Source: Schleiferiaceae bacterium
GTDB lineage: Bacteria; Bacteroidota; Bacteroidia; Flavobacteriales; Schleiferiaceae
NCBI GenBank assembly: GCA_022424815.1
Contig: JAKMGS010000003.1
Span: 1-33,844, forward strand
Direction: 5' to 3'
Length of the DNA stretch: 33,844 nucleotides
Part shown: positions 25,887 through 32,822 of the stretch, in pieces
Layout of the letters: each line of letters begins with the position of its first letter
Numbering within the stretch: the stretch's first letter is position 1
Made by a program: the position numbers and the translations under genes
The notes under the pieces: generated by a model
The model's database searches: none
Told to the model about the DNA's origin: nothing
What the model saw: the letters and a program-made list of their open reading frames with translations, nothing else

Positions 25887-25913
25887 CACCCCCCTAAAAT
25901 TCCAGGGGTGGTG
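25887..25913. promoter_or_regulatory. Palindromic site 1 of the glnK upstream array
   Basis: CCCCT (25891-25895) and AGGGG (25904-25908) flank 8 bases. The dyad extends outward to CACC/GGTG with one extra T. The centre is at 25899.5. Confidence 0.6.
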
Positions 25914-25920
25914 ATCTATA

Positions 25921-25938
25921 AATTCAATAATTTGAATT
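25921..25938. repeat. AT-rich palindrome between sites 1 and 2
   Basis: AATTCAA (25921-25927) and TTGAATT (25932-25938) form a perfect inverted repeat around TAAT. It lies about midway between the first two CCCCT-type sites. Confidence 0.55.
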
Positions 25939-25942
25939 ACAC

Positions 25943-25961
25943 ACCCCTTAAATTTTAGGGT
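25943..25961. promoter_or_regulatory. Palindromic site 2 of the glnK upstream array
   Basis: CCCT (25945-25948) and AGGG (25957-25960) flank 8 bases (TAAATTTT). The centre is at 25952.5, 53 bp from site 1. Confidence 0.6.
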
Positions 25962-25995
25962 AATATTTTATTAATACACTAATAATTCAACCTTG

Positions 25996-26016
25996 CACCT
26001 ATTTTTTTAGGGGGTG
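25996..26016. promoter_or_regulatory. Palindromic site 3 of the glnK upstream array
   Basis: CACCTA (25996-26001) and TAGGGGGTG (26008-26016) keep the same T-to-A spacing of 9 as sites 1 and 2. The centre is at 26004.5, 52 bp from site 2 and about 40 bp before the predicted transcription start. Confidence 0.6.
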
Positions 26017-26031
26017 TTATGCCAAAAACAT

Positions 26032-26039
26032 TAGTTTTG
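26032..26039 (+). promoter_or_regulatory. -7 box TAGTTTTG of glnK-amtB
   Basis: It is a perfect TAnnTTTG on the plus strand, 22 bases before the glnK ATG. The -33 region falls inside palindromic site 3 and lacks a TTG, which fits an activator-dependent promoter. Confidence 0.65.
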
Positions 26040-26049
26040 TCGCAAACAA

Positions 26050-26061
26050 CCCCCTGGAATT
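26050..26061 (+). promoter_or_regulatory. Half-site CCCCCTGGAATT in the glnK leader
   Basis: CCCCTGGAATT is the exact reverse complement of AATTCCAGGGG in site 1 (25898-25908). It directly abuts the glnK ATG, in the place of a ribosome-binding site, so a bound protein there could repress. Confidence 0.45.
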
Positions 26062-26400
26062 ATGAAAAAGATTGAAGCAATCATCAGAAAATCAAAATTC
26101 GATGAGGTACGGGATGCACTTCACGATGTGAATGTGTACTTCTTTAGTTACTGGGATGTAACTGGAGTAGGACATGAAAAAAAGGAACACTTATATAGAG
26201 GTGTCGCCTACAGCTCTTCCGACATTCAACGTCGGTTCTTGAGTATTGTCGTTAATGACGATTTCGTGGACGTTACGGTAAATGCTATTCTCAGTGCGGC
26301 AAAAACTGGAGAAGTAGGCGATGGTAAAATATTCGTGGTGCCCGTAGAGCAAGCCTATCGTATTCGAACCGGAGAAAGCGGGGGACTCACATTGAAATAA
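26062..26400 (+). CDS. glnK: P-II nitrogen regulatory protein
   Basis: 112 residues. MKKIEAIIRKSKFDEVRDAL is the P-II start. The T-loop contains HLYRGVAYSSSD, with Tyr50 at the usual uridylylation position. TGEVGDGKIFV (about 82-92) is the P-II C-terminal signature, and AYRIRTGESG follows. The trimeric sensor of 2-oxoglutarate and ATP/ADP blocks the ammonium channel by inserting its T-loop. It lies 10 bp upstream of the amt gene, the classic glnK-amtB pair. Relative to enteric proteins the 2-oxoglutarate-contacting Gln39 and Lys58 read as Glu39 and Arg58, which I believe is usual in the Bacteroidota branch. Confidence 0.93.
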   Translation: MKKIEAIIRKSKFDEVRDALHDVNVYFFSYWDVTGVGHEKKEHLYRGVAYSSSDIQRRFLSIVVNDDFVDVTVNAILSAAKTGEVGDGKIFVVPVEQAYRIRTGESGGLTLK

Positions 26401-26410
26401 TACACAACAC

Positions 26411-27661
26411 ATGGACACTACACTTACTCTTACCGTAAACAACCTTTGGATGATGATCAGCACAGCGTTGGTCTTTTTCATGCACCTTGGCTTTAGCTTT
26501 TTGGAAATAGGACTTACTCGTCAAAAGAATACGATCAACATCCTCTTCAAAAACTTCTTTATCATCAGTATGGGACTAGTCCTATATGCCTTCGTTGGAT
26601 TTAACCTAATGTATCCTGCTAGTTTCTGGAACGGCATCTTGCCCGATTATTTCGTAGGCCTCTTCGGCCTCGAGAGTCCAATGGGCGAAACTGGACTAGA
26701 CCTCAGCTATAACGAAGGATATACCTATTGGACAGATTTCTTGTTCCAAGGCATGTTTGCGGCAACGGCAGCAACTATTGTATCTGGTGCCATTGCAGAA
26801 CGTGCTAAACTAGGTTCCTTCTTTACTTTTTCAATGCTCTATGTAGGTATTGTCTACCCTCTCATTGGTTCCTGGAAATGGGGCGGTGGTTTCCTCGACG
26901 AGTGGGGATTCTACGATTTCGCGGGCTCCACGCTCGTGCACTCTGTTGGGGGATGGGCAGCACTACTGTATATCGCCAAGTTAGGTGCTCGAATAGGAAA
27001 ATTCAGCAAAGAAGGCAAACCTCGTGCAATTCCAGGCCACAACATCCCCTTTGCAGCCGCAGGAGTATTGATCCTCTGGTTGGGTTGGTTTGGATTTAAC
27101 GGCGGCTCTGTGTTGAGCGCTGATCCAGGCCTCACTTCACTAGTTTTGACCACTACTTCTTTGGCTGCGGCTGCAGGTGGATTGGCTGCGACAGGGTTCG
27201 TGCACCTCTACTACAAAAACTTCGACCTTACTATGTTCATGAATGGTATCCTAGGAGGATTGGTGAGTATTACGGCGGGTGCTGATCAAATGTCCGTCAT
27301 GGAAGCTGTCCTTGTAGGTGGTATCGGCGGTGTGATCGTAGTACTCGCAGTAGCGCTACTGGATCGCCTCAAGCTGGATGACCCTGTGGGCGCCGTGGCA
27401 GTGCACCTCGGCACAGGAATCTGGGGAACATTGGCAGTAGGAATCTTCGGCAATATGGCTTCTTGGGACCAATTCCTCGTGCAACTCATCGGCGTAGGAC
27501 TTATCGGTCTTATGTCCGTGGGAAGCTCTTGGATCTTCCTCACCGTTATTCAGAAAATTTGGGGACTTCGCGTGGACCGCGCGGAAGAACTCGATGGTCT
27601 GGACCAAGCAGAGCATGGCGGGATGACGGCCTATGCTGATTTCCGTATGAATCAACACTAA
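26411..27661 (+). CDS. amtB: Ammonium transporter (Amt family)
   Basis: 416 residues with about 11 transmembrane segments. Conserved channel residues are Asp169 and His177 in DFAGSTLVHSVGG, and the second pore His332 in VAVHLGTGIWGTLAVG. The D-to-H spacing of 8 equals E. coli AmtB D160/H168. FMHLGFSFLEIGLTRQKNTIN lies in the first helix region. There is no cleavable signal peptide of the enteric kind. It conducts ammonium/ammonia across the inner membrane and is gated by the glnK product encoded 10 bp upstream. It ends at a double hairpin that includes a bidirectional terminator. Confidence 0.95.
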   Translation: MDTTLTLTVNNLWMMISTALVFFMHLGFSFLEIGLTRQKNTINILFKNFFIISMGLVLYAFVGFNLMYPASFWNGILPDYFVGLFGLESPMGETGLDLSYNEGYTYWTDFLFQGMFAATAATIVSGAIAERAKLGSFFTFSMLYVGIVYPLIGSWKWGGGFLDEWGFYDFAGSTLVHSVGGWAALLYIAKLGARIGKFSKEGKPRAIPGHNIPFAAAGVLILWLGWFGFNGGSVLSADPGLTSLVLTTTSLAAAAGGLAATGFVHLYYKNFDLTMFMNGILGGLVSITAGADQMSVMEAVLVGGIGGVIVVLAVALLDRLKLDDPVGAVAVHLGTGIWGTLAVGIFGNMASWDQFLVQLIGVGLIGLMSVGSSWIFLTVIQKIWGLRVDRAEELDGLDQAEHGGMTAYADFRMNQH

Positions 27662-27793
27662 AACACATCTATTCACTGGAAAAAGCCAACCCTGAGTGCG
27701 GCAACACCGACACCATGTTAAGCAAAACCTATATCAGAAATTCTTGCTTCTGTACCCGGAACAACTAACCTAATCGCTTACACCAATGCACCC

Positions 27794-27807
27794 CGCCCCG
27801 CGGGGCG
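27794..27807. repeat. Perfect 14-bp GC palindrome after amtB
   Basis: CGCCCCG abuts its complement CGGGGCG. Without a loop it would form a cruciform or an imperfect hairpin. It stands 11 bp before the terminator stem and may assist it. Confidence 0.5.
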
Positions 27808-27813
27808 AGGCAC

Positions 27814-27847
27814 AAAAAAACCCGGCGCTGCGCGCCGGGTTTTTGAT
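27814..27847. terminator. Bidirectional terminator between amtB and a convergent gene
   Basis: The 10-bp stem AACCCGGCGC (27819-27828) pairs with GCGCCGGGTT (27832-27841) around TGC. T runs follow on both strands, so it serves amtB (plus) and the 27864-28451 gene (minus). Confidence 0.92.
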
Positions 27848-27863
27848 TTAAAAAATTTTCCAC

Positions 27864-28451
27864 TTAGTCCAGTGCAACGACCAATGCTACCCCAGCTCCA
27901 CTGGGGCGCACAGAAACCTTATCCAACATTGGAAGCTGTTTCGCATGATTGCGGTGCAGGTAATAAGCATAGGCATCAAAGGCCAACAAAAACGATCCTT
28001 GTAAGATCAAGCTATTACCATATCCCTTGAACATATCCGCTCTGTCGCCTTGATTCACCGACTCATTACGCATCCAGATGCCTGTGGCGATGTAGCCCAA
28101 ATCCAATACATCATTAACCAAGAAAATCGTCTCTGTTTTCTTCTGCTCTTTAATCATTTCCTCTAGAGTCAGCGTCTTTCCCCCTCTTCTGGCTTTAAGG
28201 TAGCCCGGTACCGCCAGTCCAAGATTCACTGTATTCCACATCACATTCATCTCGTGGAAATGCTTGGTCGCTTCGTCTTGGCTCGTGGTGTAGCCAATAC
28301 CACCCGCGACAAAATTTGTCACCGCATAGGATCCCAAACCCAACATCAGGTTTTCATTGATCCTGTTAAACTCGCTCTGATATGGTTCTACTTGGCCGAA
28401 AACGGACTGCGAGCAGAGAAATAAAGCAATAATTAGATGTGTTATTTTCAT
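27864..28451 (-). CDS. Secreted hypothetical protein (possibly DUF6992-like)
   Basis: 195 residues. Signal peptide MKITHLIIALFLCSQSVFGQ is followed by several moderately hydrophobic helices (MLGLGSYAVTNFVAGGIGY, MWNTVNLGLAVPGYL, IFLVNDVLDLGYIATGIWM, LILQGSFLLAFDAYAYYLH). The pattern is of a small exported or membrane protein with four packed helices. I recall a Bacteroidota family of this kind (DUF6992) but cannot confirm membership. No catalytic motif is seen. A TATCTATG box (28472-28479, 7 of 8) with TTTG 18 bases upstream is a plausible promoter. It shares the terminator with amtB. Confidence 0.65.
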   Translation of the reverse strand: MKITHLIIALFLCSQSVFGQVEPYQSEFNRINENLMLGLGSYAVTNFVAGGIGYTTSQDEATKHFHEMNVMWNTVNLGLAVPGYLKARRGGKTLTLEEMIKEQKKTETIFLVNDVLDLGYIATGIWMRNESVNQGDRADMFKGYGNSLILQGSFLLAFDAYAYYLHRNHAKQLPMLDKVSVRPSGAGVALVVALD

Positions 28452-28505
28452 ACTCCTGTTGAACGCCAGGGCATAGATAAAGTTCGCATCCGATTCACAA
28501 ACTCA

Positions 28506-29015
28506 TTATTTGATCAAAAAATCGTAAACCAAGGTGAAACCCGAACCATAACAAATGGTGTATATCGCTGCTTTGGTGGCCACCTCCTTTTTAGTAACCC
28601 CTTTATCAGAGGTCGCAAGTGACGTGATAATCATAATATCCCTGAAGCTTCTACTTGCATGATACCCATCTGTCAATCCTACCAAAAAGGTTGTGCTTCC
28701 AAAGAATTTCGCTCCAGCACTCGGATCACCATTTTTATATTTATTCCTCCAACTAATGTTAGGATCCCAATATTGGTGATTTTCAACCCCAGTAGTTCTT
28801 TCAAATTCATTGTAATGAAACAACAAATCTTGTGATAATCCATCTGCCGCACCGGCAAGAAAAAGCATTGCACAGATGGGAGCCTCTTTCTTTACGGATT
28901 CACTTTTGAGCCAAGTTAATACCGCATTGTTGCCGTTAGTGGTGGACGAGTCTATTTGAGCTTGGACTTGTACTGCTACAAGACAAATACTAATAACTAC
29001 AGTTAGCCTCTTCAA
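28506..29015 (-). CDS. Secreted hypothetical protein, TTG start
   Basis: 169 residues. The only start that keeps the signal peptide (MKRLTVVISICLVAVQVQAQ) is a TTG at 29015. The next Met lies at residue 50. The mature part has helices such as PICAMLFLAGAADGLSQDLLFHY, which mentions a DGLSQD/TDGYHASR repeat-like pair (AGAADGLSQ at about 55, VGLTDGYHAS at about 115), and a conserved-looking YWDPNISWRNKYKNGDP. That segment resembles proteins of Bacteroidota that carry WxNKY near a periplasmic face. Function is unknown. It lies between the tRNA terminator and the previous hypothetical gene. Confidence 0.6.
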   Translation of the reverse strand: MKRLTVVISICLVAVQVQAQIDSSTTNGNNAVLTWLKSESVKKEAPICAMLFLAGAADGLSQDLLFHYNEFERTTGVENHQYWDPNISWRNKYKNGDPSAGAKFFGSTTFLVGLTDGYHASRSFRDIMIITSLATSDKGVTKKEVATKAAIYTICYGSGFTLVYDFLIK

Positions 29016-29045
29016 AATTCCAGAATTTCCATTCCATTAAAATAA

Positions 29046-29074
29046 CAAAAAAGCCCCTCCAAAACGGAAGGGCT
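29046..29074 (-). terminator. Terminator after tRNA-Ala
   Basis: On the minus strand AGCCCTTCC pairs with GGAGGGGCT (one G-T pair) around a 5-base loop, followed by six T. It begins 8 bases after the tRNA 3' end. Confidence 0.88.
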
Positions 29075-29081
29075 TCCTATG

Positions 29082-29155
29082 TGGAGAAGATCGGGCTCGA
29101 ACCGACGACCTCTTGACTGCCAGTCAAGCGCTCTAGCCAACTGAGCTACATCCCC
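29082..29155 (-). tRNA. tRNA-Ala, anticodon GGC
   Basis: A 74-base cloverleaf on the minus strand. The D arm is GCTC/GAGC, the anticodon arm CTTGA-CTGGCAG-TCAAG with GGC at positions 34-36, and the T arm GTCGG-TTCGAGC-CCGAT. The acceptor GGGGATG pairs with CTTCTCC, including G3-U70, the main alanine identity pair, with a single U6-U67 mismatch. The discriminator is A73, and CCA is not fully encoded. A terminator follows directly. Confidence 0.93.
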
Positions 29156-29225
29156 AAATCATTAATTAGTTCATTTCTAAGCTCTTACTGATTCTTTACC
29201 AGTATTATCGTTAAAGTGAACGGGG

Positions 29226-29233
29226 CAAATTTA
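29226..29233 (-). promoter_or_regulatory. Probable -7 box TAAATTTG of tRNA-Ala
   Basis: It is a perfect TAnnTTTG on the minus strand, 70 bases before the tRNA 5' end. No TTG is seen at the -33 distance. Confidence 0.4.
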
Positions 29234-29250
29234 ACTAAATACACGTTCAG

Positions 29251-29284
29251 CTGGCAGTTTACTGGCAGTAAATAAACAGTAAAT
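29251..29284. repeat. CTGGCAGT / CAGTAAAT repeat cluster near tRNA-Ala
   Basis: CTGGCAGTTTA, ACTGGCAGTAAAT and ACAGTAAAT follow each other as overlapping direct repeats. TTTACTGGCAGTAAA (29258-29272) is itself a near-perfect dyad whose ACTGGCAGT equals the tRNA anticodon loop and inner stem in inverted orientation. This could be a recombinase or regulator site. Confidence 0.45.
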
Positions 29285-29340
29285 TTTTGTCCATGTCAAT
29301 CCTGGCCGTCACATTCCCATTTATAAAGAATTACAGATTT

Positions 29341-31239
29341 TTATGGGTACAGCTGTTTGAGTTTTGTTGCAATGGATTTAGCTCTTAGTTCAATTATATC
29401 TGGTGTCCACTCATTGACGTTTTGATTAAATAATCTGATATTATCTGTTAGTGGATCATATATTTTCCTTGACTTGTATAAGGTTTTCTTTTCATCAAAC
29501 GTTTTATTTCCAATCTTGGAATTATTATCAGCGTGAGTGAGCATCATATTCCCAATACTGTAGATAGCTTTTTCTTGCTCTTCACCTGACATACTAGCCA
29601 TAACTGGCCACTTACTTGATTCAATTGTCTGCGGAAGTGTATGTTCTAAGGAGGTTGTGACTAAGTTAATACCTTTTCTTGACTCTTCTTTGTATTGAAT
29701 GGCAAATATCACCATTGTTGCTAGATCATTTTTCTTCCTGAAGGTTTTATGATTTAGAATTGTCTGATCATCAATTAGTGAAATCCTTAGGTCCTCAGTA
29801 ATTGACAGGTTTTTTACTGCAAGAGTTGCATTCTCTAATGTATTCTCAAAATCGTTCGGGTTTATGTTAATTGACATTGCAATTTCTGGAAACTTCTTTT
29901 CTAAAACGTTAGCTACTTTATCAACCAAGTTTATGGTGAAGGTAATATTGAAAAGCTCTTCAAAAAGAGCCAAGATCTTATCACACAACTTAGGGCTAAC
30001 GTTTTGCTGATTAGGCAAATAGTAGTCCAAAACTCGTAAGACTATTGAGTGCCACTGCACTGTCTTTGTTGAATTCAAAAGATTAATGGCATTAAATATT
30101 CTTGAGTCTTTTTGAAATGAACTTGATAGGGGTTTCTTAATATTCTTGAATGAATCTGCGCTTACACTTAGGTTATTTTGCAAAAAATCCATCATCTTAA
30201 CAAAAGTAGAATGTCCTGAAAGCATTTTTTGATACTTAGAGTAGACTTGCTTTGTTGTTATATGACCATGTTGAGACATATATGCATATCTGACAAATTG
30301 AAACAGATTGTAAGTGTGATCCAGCTTGTTTGAGAATATTTCCGTCCAGATATTAAATATATCTTCACGTTCTTGATTATTAATGCCCGGTGTTTTTAAA
30401 CAATTATTTTTTATAAGGTCTAGTGCAGAAACGTCAAGCCCTCTATCATTTAACACTTCAAAGTACTCAAAGGCCATGTCATATGAATCTACGGTAAATG
30501 GGATTATTCTAAACTGAGATAGTATAGATTCGGTAGCTCTTTTTAAGTAGTCTAATTTTTTAACAGTTGATGGCAGATTTTTCAATTGATCATCAAAGAA
30601 CTTGTGCATTAATTTGAAGTTCTTATAAGAAACCTTATCACGGGTCTTGCTCTTATTCGCCTTAAAATTTAGTAAATGCTGCTCTTTACATATATAAGAG
30701 TTTTTCTCTCCTTCACCTTGATCATCATACAATGATAATGCTAAAGATCCTTTTGGATAATCAAAGGCTGCAGTTTGAATAAACTCTAAAAACTCATTTT
30801 CAAATAATGATTCATTCTCTGTAACAAGTCTAAATTCTCCATCTTTATTGTAAAGAACATTGAGAATTCTACTAGCTGTATTAATAAACTGTTGCTTTTG
30901 ACTTTTGGGAAATTGACCACCATCATTGTCAAGGAGGTCCTCAATTAAATCTCTAATGATTGAAAGCGTAATTATGGTTGTAGTAAATCTCTGTTGACCA
31001 TCAATCACATCTTTTTGTCCTTTTAGCGGTTGTCCATTTGAGGCAACCTTTTGAACGAATACTAATAGCCCGAAAAAATGGTCATAGTCATCACTGTCAA
31101 TAATTTTTTCTAAGTCACTCTGGTAATCTGCTATTTCTGATTTGCCCCATGAATATGGGCGTTGAAAAGAGGGAATGAAAATTTTTTTGTAGTCTGATGA
31201 AAATAATATAGACTCTAATGTTGCGCTAATATTTGACAT
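29341..31239 (-). CDS. DUF262-DUF1524 protein, GmrSD-like (type IV restriction / defence)
   Basis: 632 residues. The N-terminal DUF262 (ParB/GmrS-like NTPase) carries IPSFQRPYSW (22-31) and DVIDGQQRFTT with DGQQR at 80-84. The middle is helical. The C-terminal DUF1524 HNH-like nuclease part shows LEHTLPQ with His533 and then IGNMMLTHADNNSKIGNKTFDEKK, the N...N...F..K pattern of the family. Single-chain GmrSD enzymes cut DNA carrying modified bases such as glucosylated hydroxymethylcytosine in an NTP-dependent way. An anti-phage role is therefore likely but unproven here. The gene is AT-rich compared with the core genes to the left and stands in an accessory-looking segment. No partner methylase is visible. 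Confidence 0.85.
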   Translation of the reverse strand: MSNISATLESILFSSDYKKIFIPSFQRPYSWGKSEIADYQSDLEKIIDSDDYDHFFGLLVFVQKVASNGQPLKGQKDVIDGQQRFTTTIITLSIIRDLIEDLLDNDGGQFPKSQKQQFINTASRILNVLYNKDGEFRLVTENESLFENEFLEFIQTAAFDYPKGSLALSLYDDQGEGEKNSYICKEQHLLNFKANKSKTRDKVSYKNFKLMHKFFDDQLKNLPSTVKKLDYLKRATESILSQFRIIPFTVDSYDMAFEYFEVLNDRGLDVSALDLIKNNCLKTPGINNQEREDIFNIWTEIFSNKLDHTYNLFQFVRYAYMSQHGHITTKQVYSKYQKMLSGHSTFVKMMDFLQNNLSVSADSFKNIKKPLSSSFQKDSRIFNAINLLNSTKTVQWHSIVLRVLDYYLPNQQNVSPKLCDKILALFEELFNITFTINLVDKVANVLEKKFPEIAMSININPNDFENTLENATLAVKNLSITEDLRISLIDDQTILNHKTFRKKNDLATMVIFAIQYKEESRKGINLVTTSLEHTLPQTIESSKWPVMASMSGEEQEKAIYSIGNMMLTHADNNSKIGNKTFDEKKTLYKSRKIYDPLTDNIRLFNQNVNEWTPDIIELRAKSIATKLKQLYP

Positions 31240-31456
31240 AATTCAACTTCTAAGTAAGAGTAATCTCTTGATTTGTTGTTATTGTGTGCTTTTCCTGAGT
31301 CAAGCTGTTGTCTTAATTCAATTCAGACAAATCCTTACAACATAGTGTGAATATAATAGACTTTGTTTTTATTTGAAAGGTACTCTATTTACTTTCCTAT
31401 AAATTCAAAAGAAGGCTTATAAACTGAAATATTGTATAGAATCAGTGAGCACGGAT

Positions 31457-31792
31457 TCAAGAGCCGTTGATCTTTTTAAATCTGCTCTTTTTTGTTCCTA
31501 GTATTTTATCTGTTCGTTCCTTAGCAAACTTTCTTTGAGCCTTGTGCTTTCTGAATTCAGCCCCACATGATTTAACCACATCAGGGGCTATTTCATTGAC
31601 CCTTGTTTTAAGTCTATGGTATGTTGTCCTTACTAATGATATTTTACTCCCTTTTGTGTGAATTGCATTCCACAGTTTCATAGGATCATTTTCAATCAAA
31701 GTTGAAACCCTTGTATATTCTCCATTTATAAGAGCAGTATCCATGTCTCTTAGTTTTGTGCTAAGTGAGATTGGTGAGAGGGTTCTTCTCAT
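31457..31792 (-). CDS. Small basic protein, unknown
   Basis: 111 residues from the ATG at 31792 (MRRTLSPISLSTKLRDMDTAL). The frame remains open to an ATG at 31816. However, a perfect TACCTTTG -7 box (31824-31817) would place the transcript start at about 31812, favouring the internal start. The protein has helical segments (VSTLIENDPMKLWNAIHTKG, SLVRTTYHRLKTRVNEIAPDVVKSCG) and a very basic tail (FRKHKAQRKFAKERTDKILGTKKSRFKK), consistent with nucleic-acid binding. I recognise no family. It lies 217 bp upstream of the DUF262 gene on the same strand. A 13-bp palindrome overlaps its -33 region, suggesting regulation. Confidence 0.55.
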   Translation of the reverse strand: MRRTLSPISLSTKLRDMDTALINGEYTRVSTLIENDPMKLWNAIHTKGSKISLVRTTYHRLKTRVNEIAPDVVKSCGAEFRKHKAQRKFAKERTDKILGTKKSRFKKINGS

Positions 31793-31816
31793 ATATAGAC
31801 AAAATTGATGGAGCAT

Positions 31817-31824
31817 CAAAGGTA
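31817..31824 (-). promoter_or_regulatory. -7 box TACCTTTG of the small basic protein gene
   Basis: It is a perfect TAnnTTTG on the minus strand. It directly abuts the ATG at 31816, which therefore is unlikely to be used. Confidence 0.5.
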
Positions 31825-31835
31825 TTAAAATTGTG

Positions 31836-31848
31836 TAACATTATGTTA
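31836..31848. promoter_or_regulatory. Operator-like palindrome TAACATTATGTTA
   Basis: A perfect 13-base palindrome with one central base. It lies 11 bases upstream of the -7 box on the minus strand, where it would cover the -33 region. Confidence 0.45.
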
Positions 31849-32063
31849 AATAGGAAGGCTTGAGTTATCAACGGATTTTCAACATAAAGTTAGTTATTTA
31901 GGGAGGTACTGATAGTGAGAGCTGGAGTCTTTACATGCCATACTATACGGCTCCCCTCCTACTGATAGAGTGTGGGTACCCCCTGTGCATGAAGAAGAAA
32001 TACTGGGTTTTATTGACTCACATGATCTCTAATAATCCTGAGCACATAAAAATATAAATATAG

Positions 32064-32822
32064 CTATGACTGCACTGAAATTAAGTGCTGATACCTCTCC
32101 TCAAAACCTAAAACACATGATAAATAGAAGGGTGTGTCAATTTTTTCAGAGAGAGACTCAAACAATACTTGAAGCTCCTGAAGGGTTGCTTTCCTCTCTT
32201 CCTCAGTAAAACTACCCCAATACACAAATGAATTGGAAGACTCTAAAATTTTACGGTTCCTTTCAATGAAAGCTTCTTTTTCTGATTCAAAATCAATCTC
32301 TGATATAGGAACAGCTCTCTTTGCAACCAAGTGATTATAAATATCCCATTCTGAATAAGCTTGAATCCTAGGTTTGTTATGTGAGAAGAACGTACCACCA
32401 CGGGCAATGATGCTGTAAATGTGATTAATAGTATTATAAAGATCTATCAACCTCTCACGCTCACCATGATAATTTTCATGATTATTTCTTTTCTTCAAGA
32501 AATATGTATAGCACAAGTAGTAATAGTCTTGACCCGTTTCACTTTTAAAGGTTATGTCCTCAAAGCTGTCATAGCTAGAGTGATAAGTGAAATCAGGGTC
32601 ATTTACACTATCAGAGAAAAACTCCTTTCTCTGCTGAACCAGTTTGTTGTACTCTTCTTTAAGGACGTAATACTCTAGGGTTGGACTAGTTGAAATATAC
32701 ACTGTGTCCTCCTGGGCATAATGATTATTACTGTAAACGTCAGGGGCCACTGTGTCATTGTCCGGGTTTTGACAACCAGTTAAGACCATTAGGGTCATCA
32801 AATATGTATACAACCCCTTCAT
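32064..32822 (-). CDS. Lipoprotein of unknown function
   Basis: 252 residues. The signal MKGLYTYLMTLMVLTGC ends in lipobox LTGC (Cys17). The mature protein is polar and rich in aromatic and charged residues (EYYVLKEEYNKLVQQRKEFF, DYYYLCYTYFLKKRNNHENYHGERERLIDLYNTINHIYSIIARGGTFF), mostly helical. SEIDFESEKEAFIERNRKIL may be coiled. I do not recognise the family. Its ATG follows the stop of the upstream gene with no intervening base, so it is the last gene of a coupled operon with the two unknown genes to the right. AT-rich, unlike the core genome. Confidence 0.65.
   Translation of the reverse strand: MKGLYTYLMTLMVLTGCQNPDNDTVAPDVYSNNHYAQEDTVYISTSPTLEYYVLKEEYNKLVQQRKEFFSDSVNDPDFTYHSSYDSFEDITFKSETGQDYYYLCYTYFLKKRNNHENYHGERERLIDLYNTINHIYSIIARGGTFFSHNKPRIQAYSEWDIYNHLVAKRAVPISEIDFESEKEAFIERNRKILESSNSFVYWGSFTEEERKATLQELQVLFESLSEKIDTPFYLSCVLGFEERYQHLISVQS

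Larger units (their letters stand above)
25690..26061. other. Gene-free stretch between the sensor-like gene and glnK
   Basis: No convincing ORF is seen on either strand. It holds an orphan plus-strand terminator with repeats before it (25728-25824), an 18-bp AT palindrome (25921-25938), and a phased array of three palindromes and a half-site before glnK (25887-26061). Confidence 0.8.

Noticed and set aside
25887..26061. Regularly spaced repeats resembling a small CRISPR array
   Set aside because: There are only three imperfect dyads of about 20 bp with differing cores, no identical repeats and no cas genes. Promoter-linked operators explain them better.
27715..27768. Tiny ORF (17 codons) after amtB
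   Set aside because: It has no ribosome-binding site, no promoter and no recognisable peptide. It may be chance in a 3' region.
31890..31990. Loose repeats around TACTGATAG in the gap before the small basic protein gene
   Set aside because: The copies are short (9-10 bases) and the possible pairings are weak. They cannot be told from chance.
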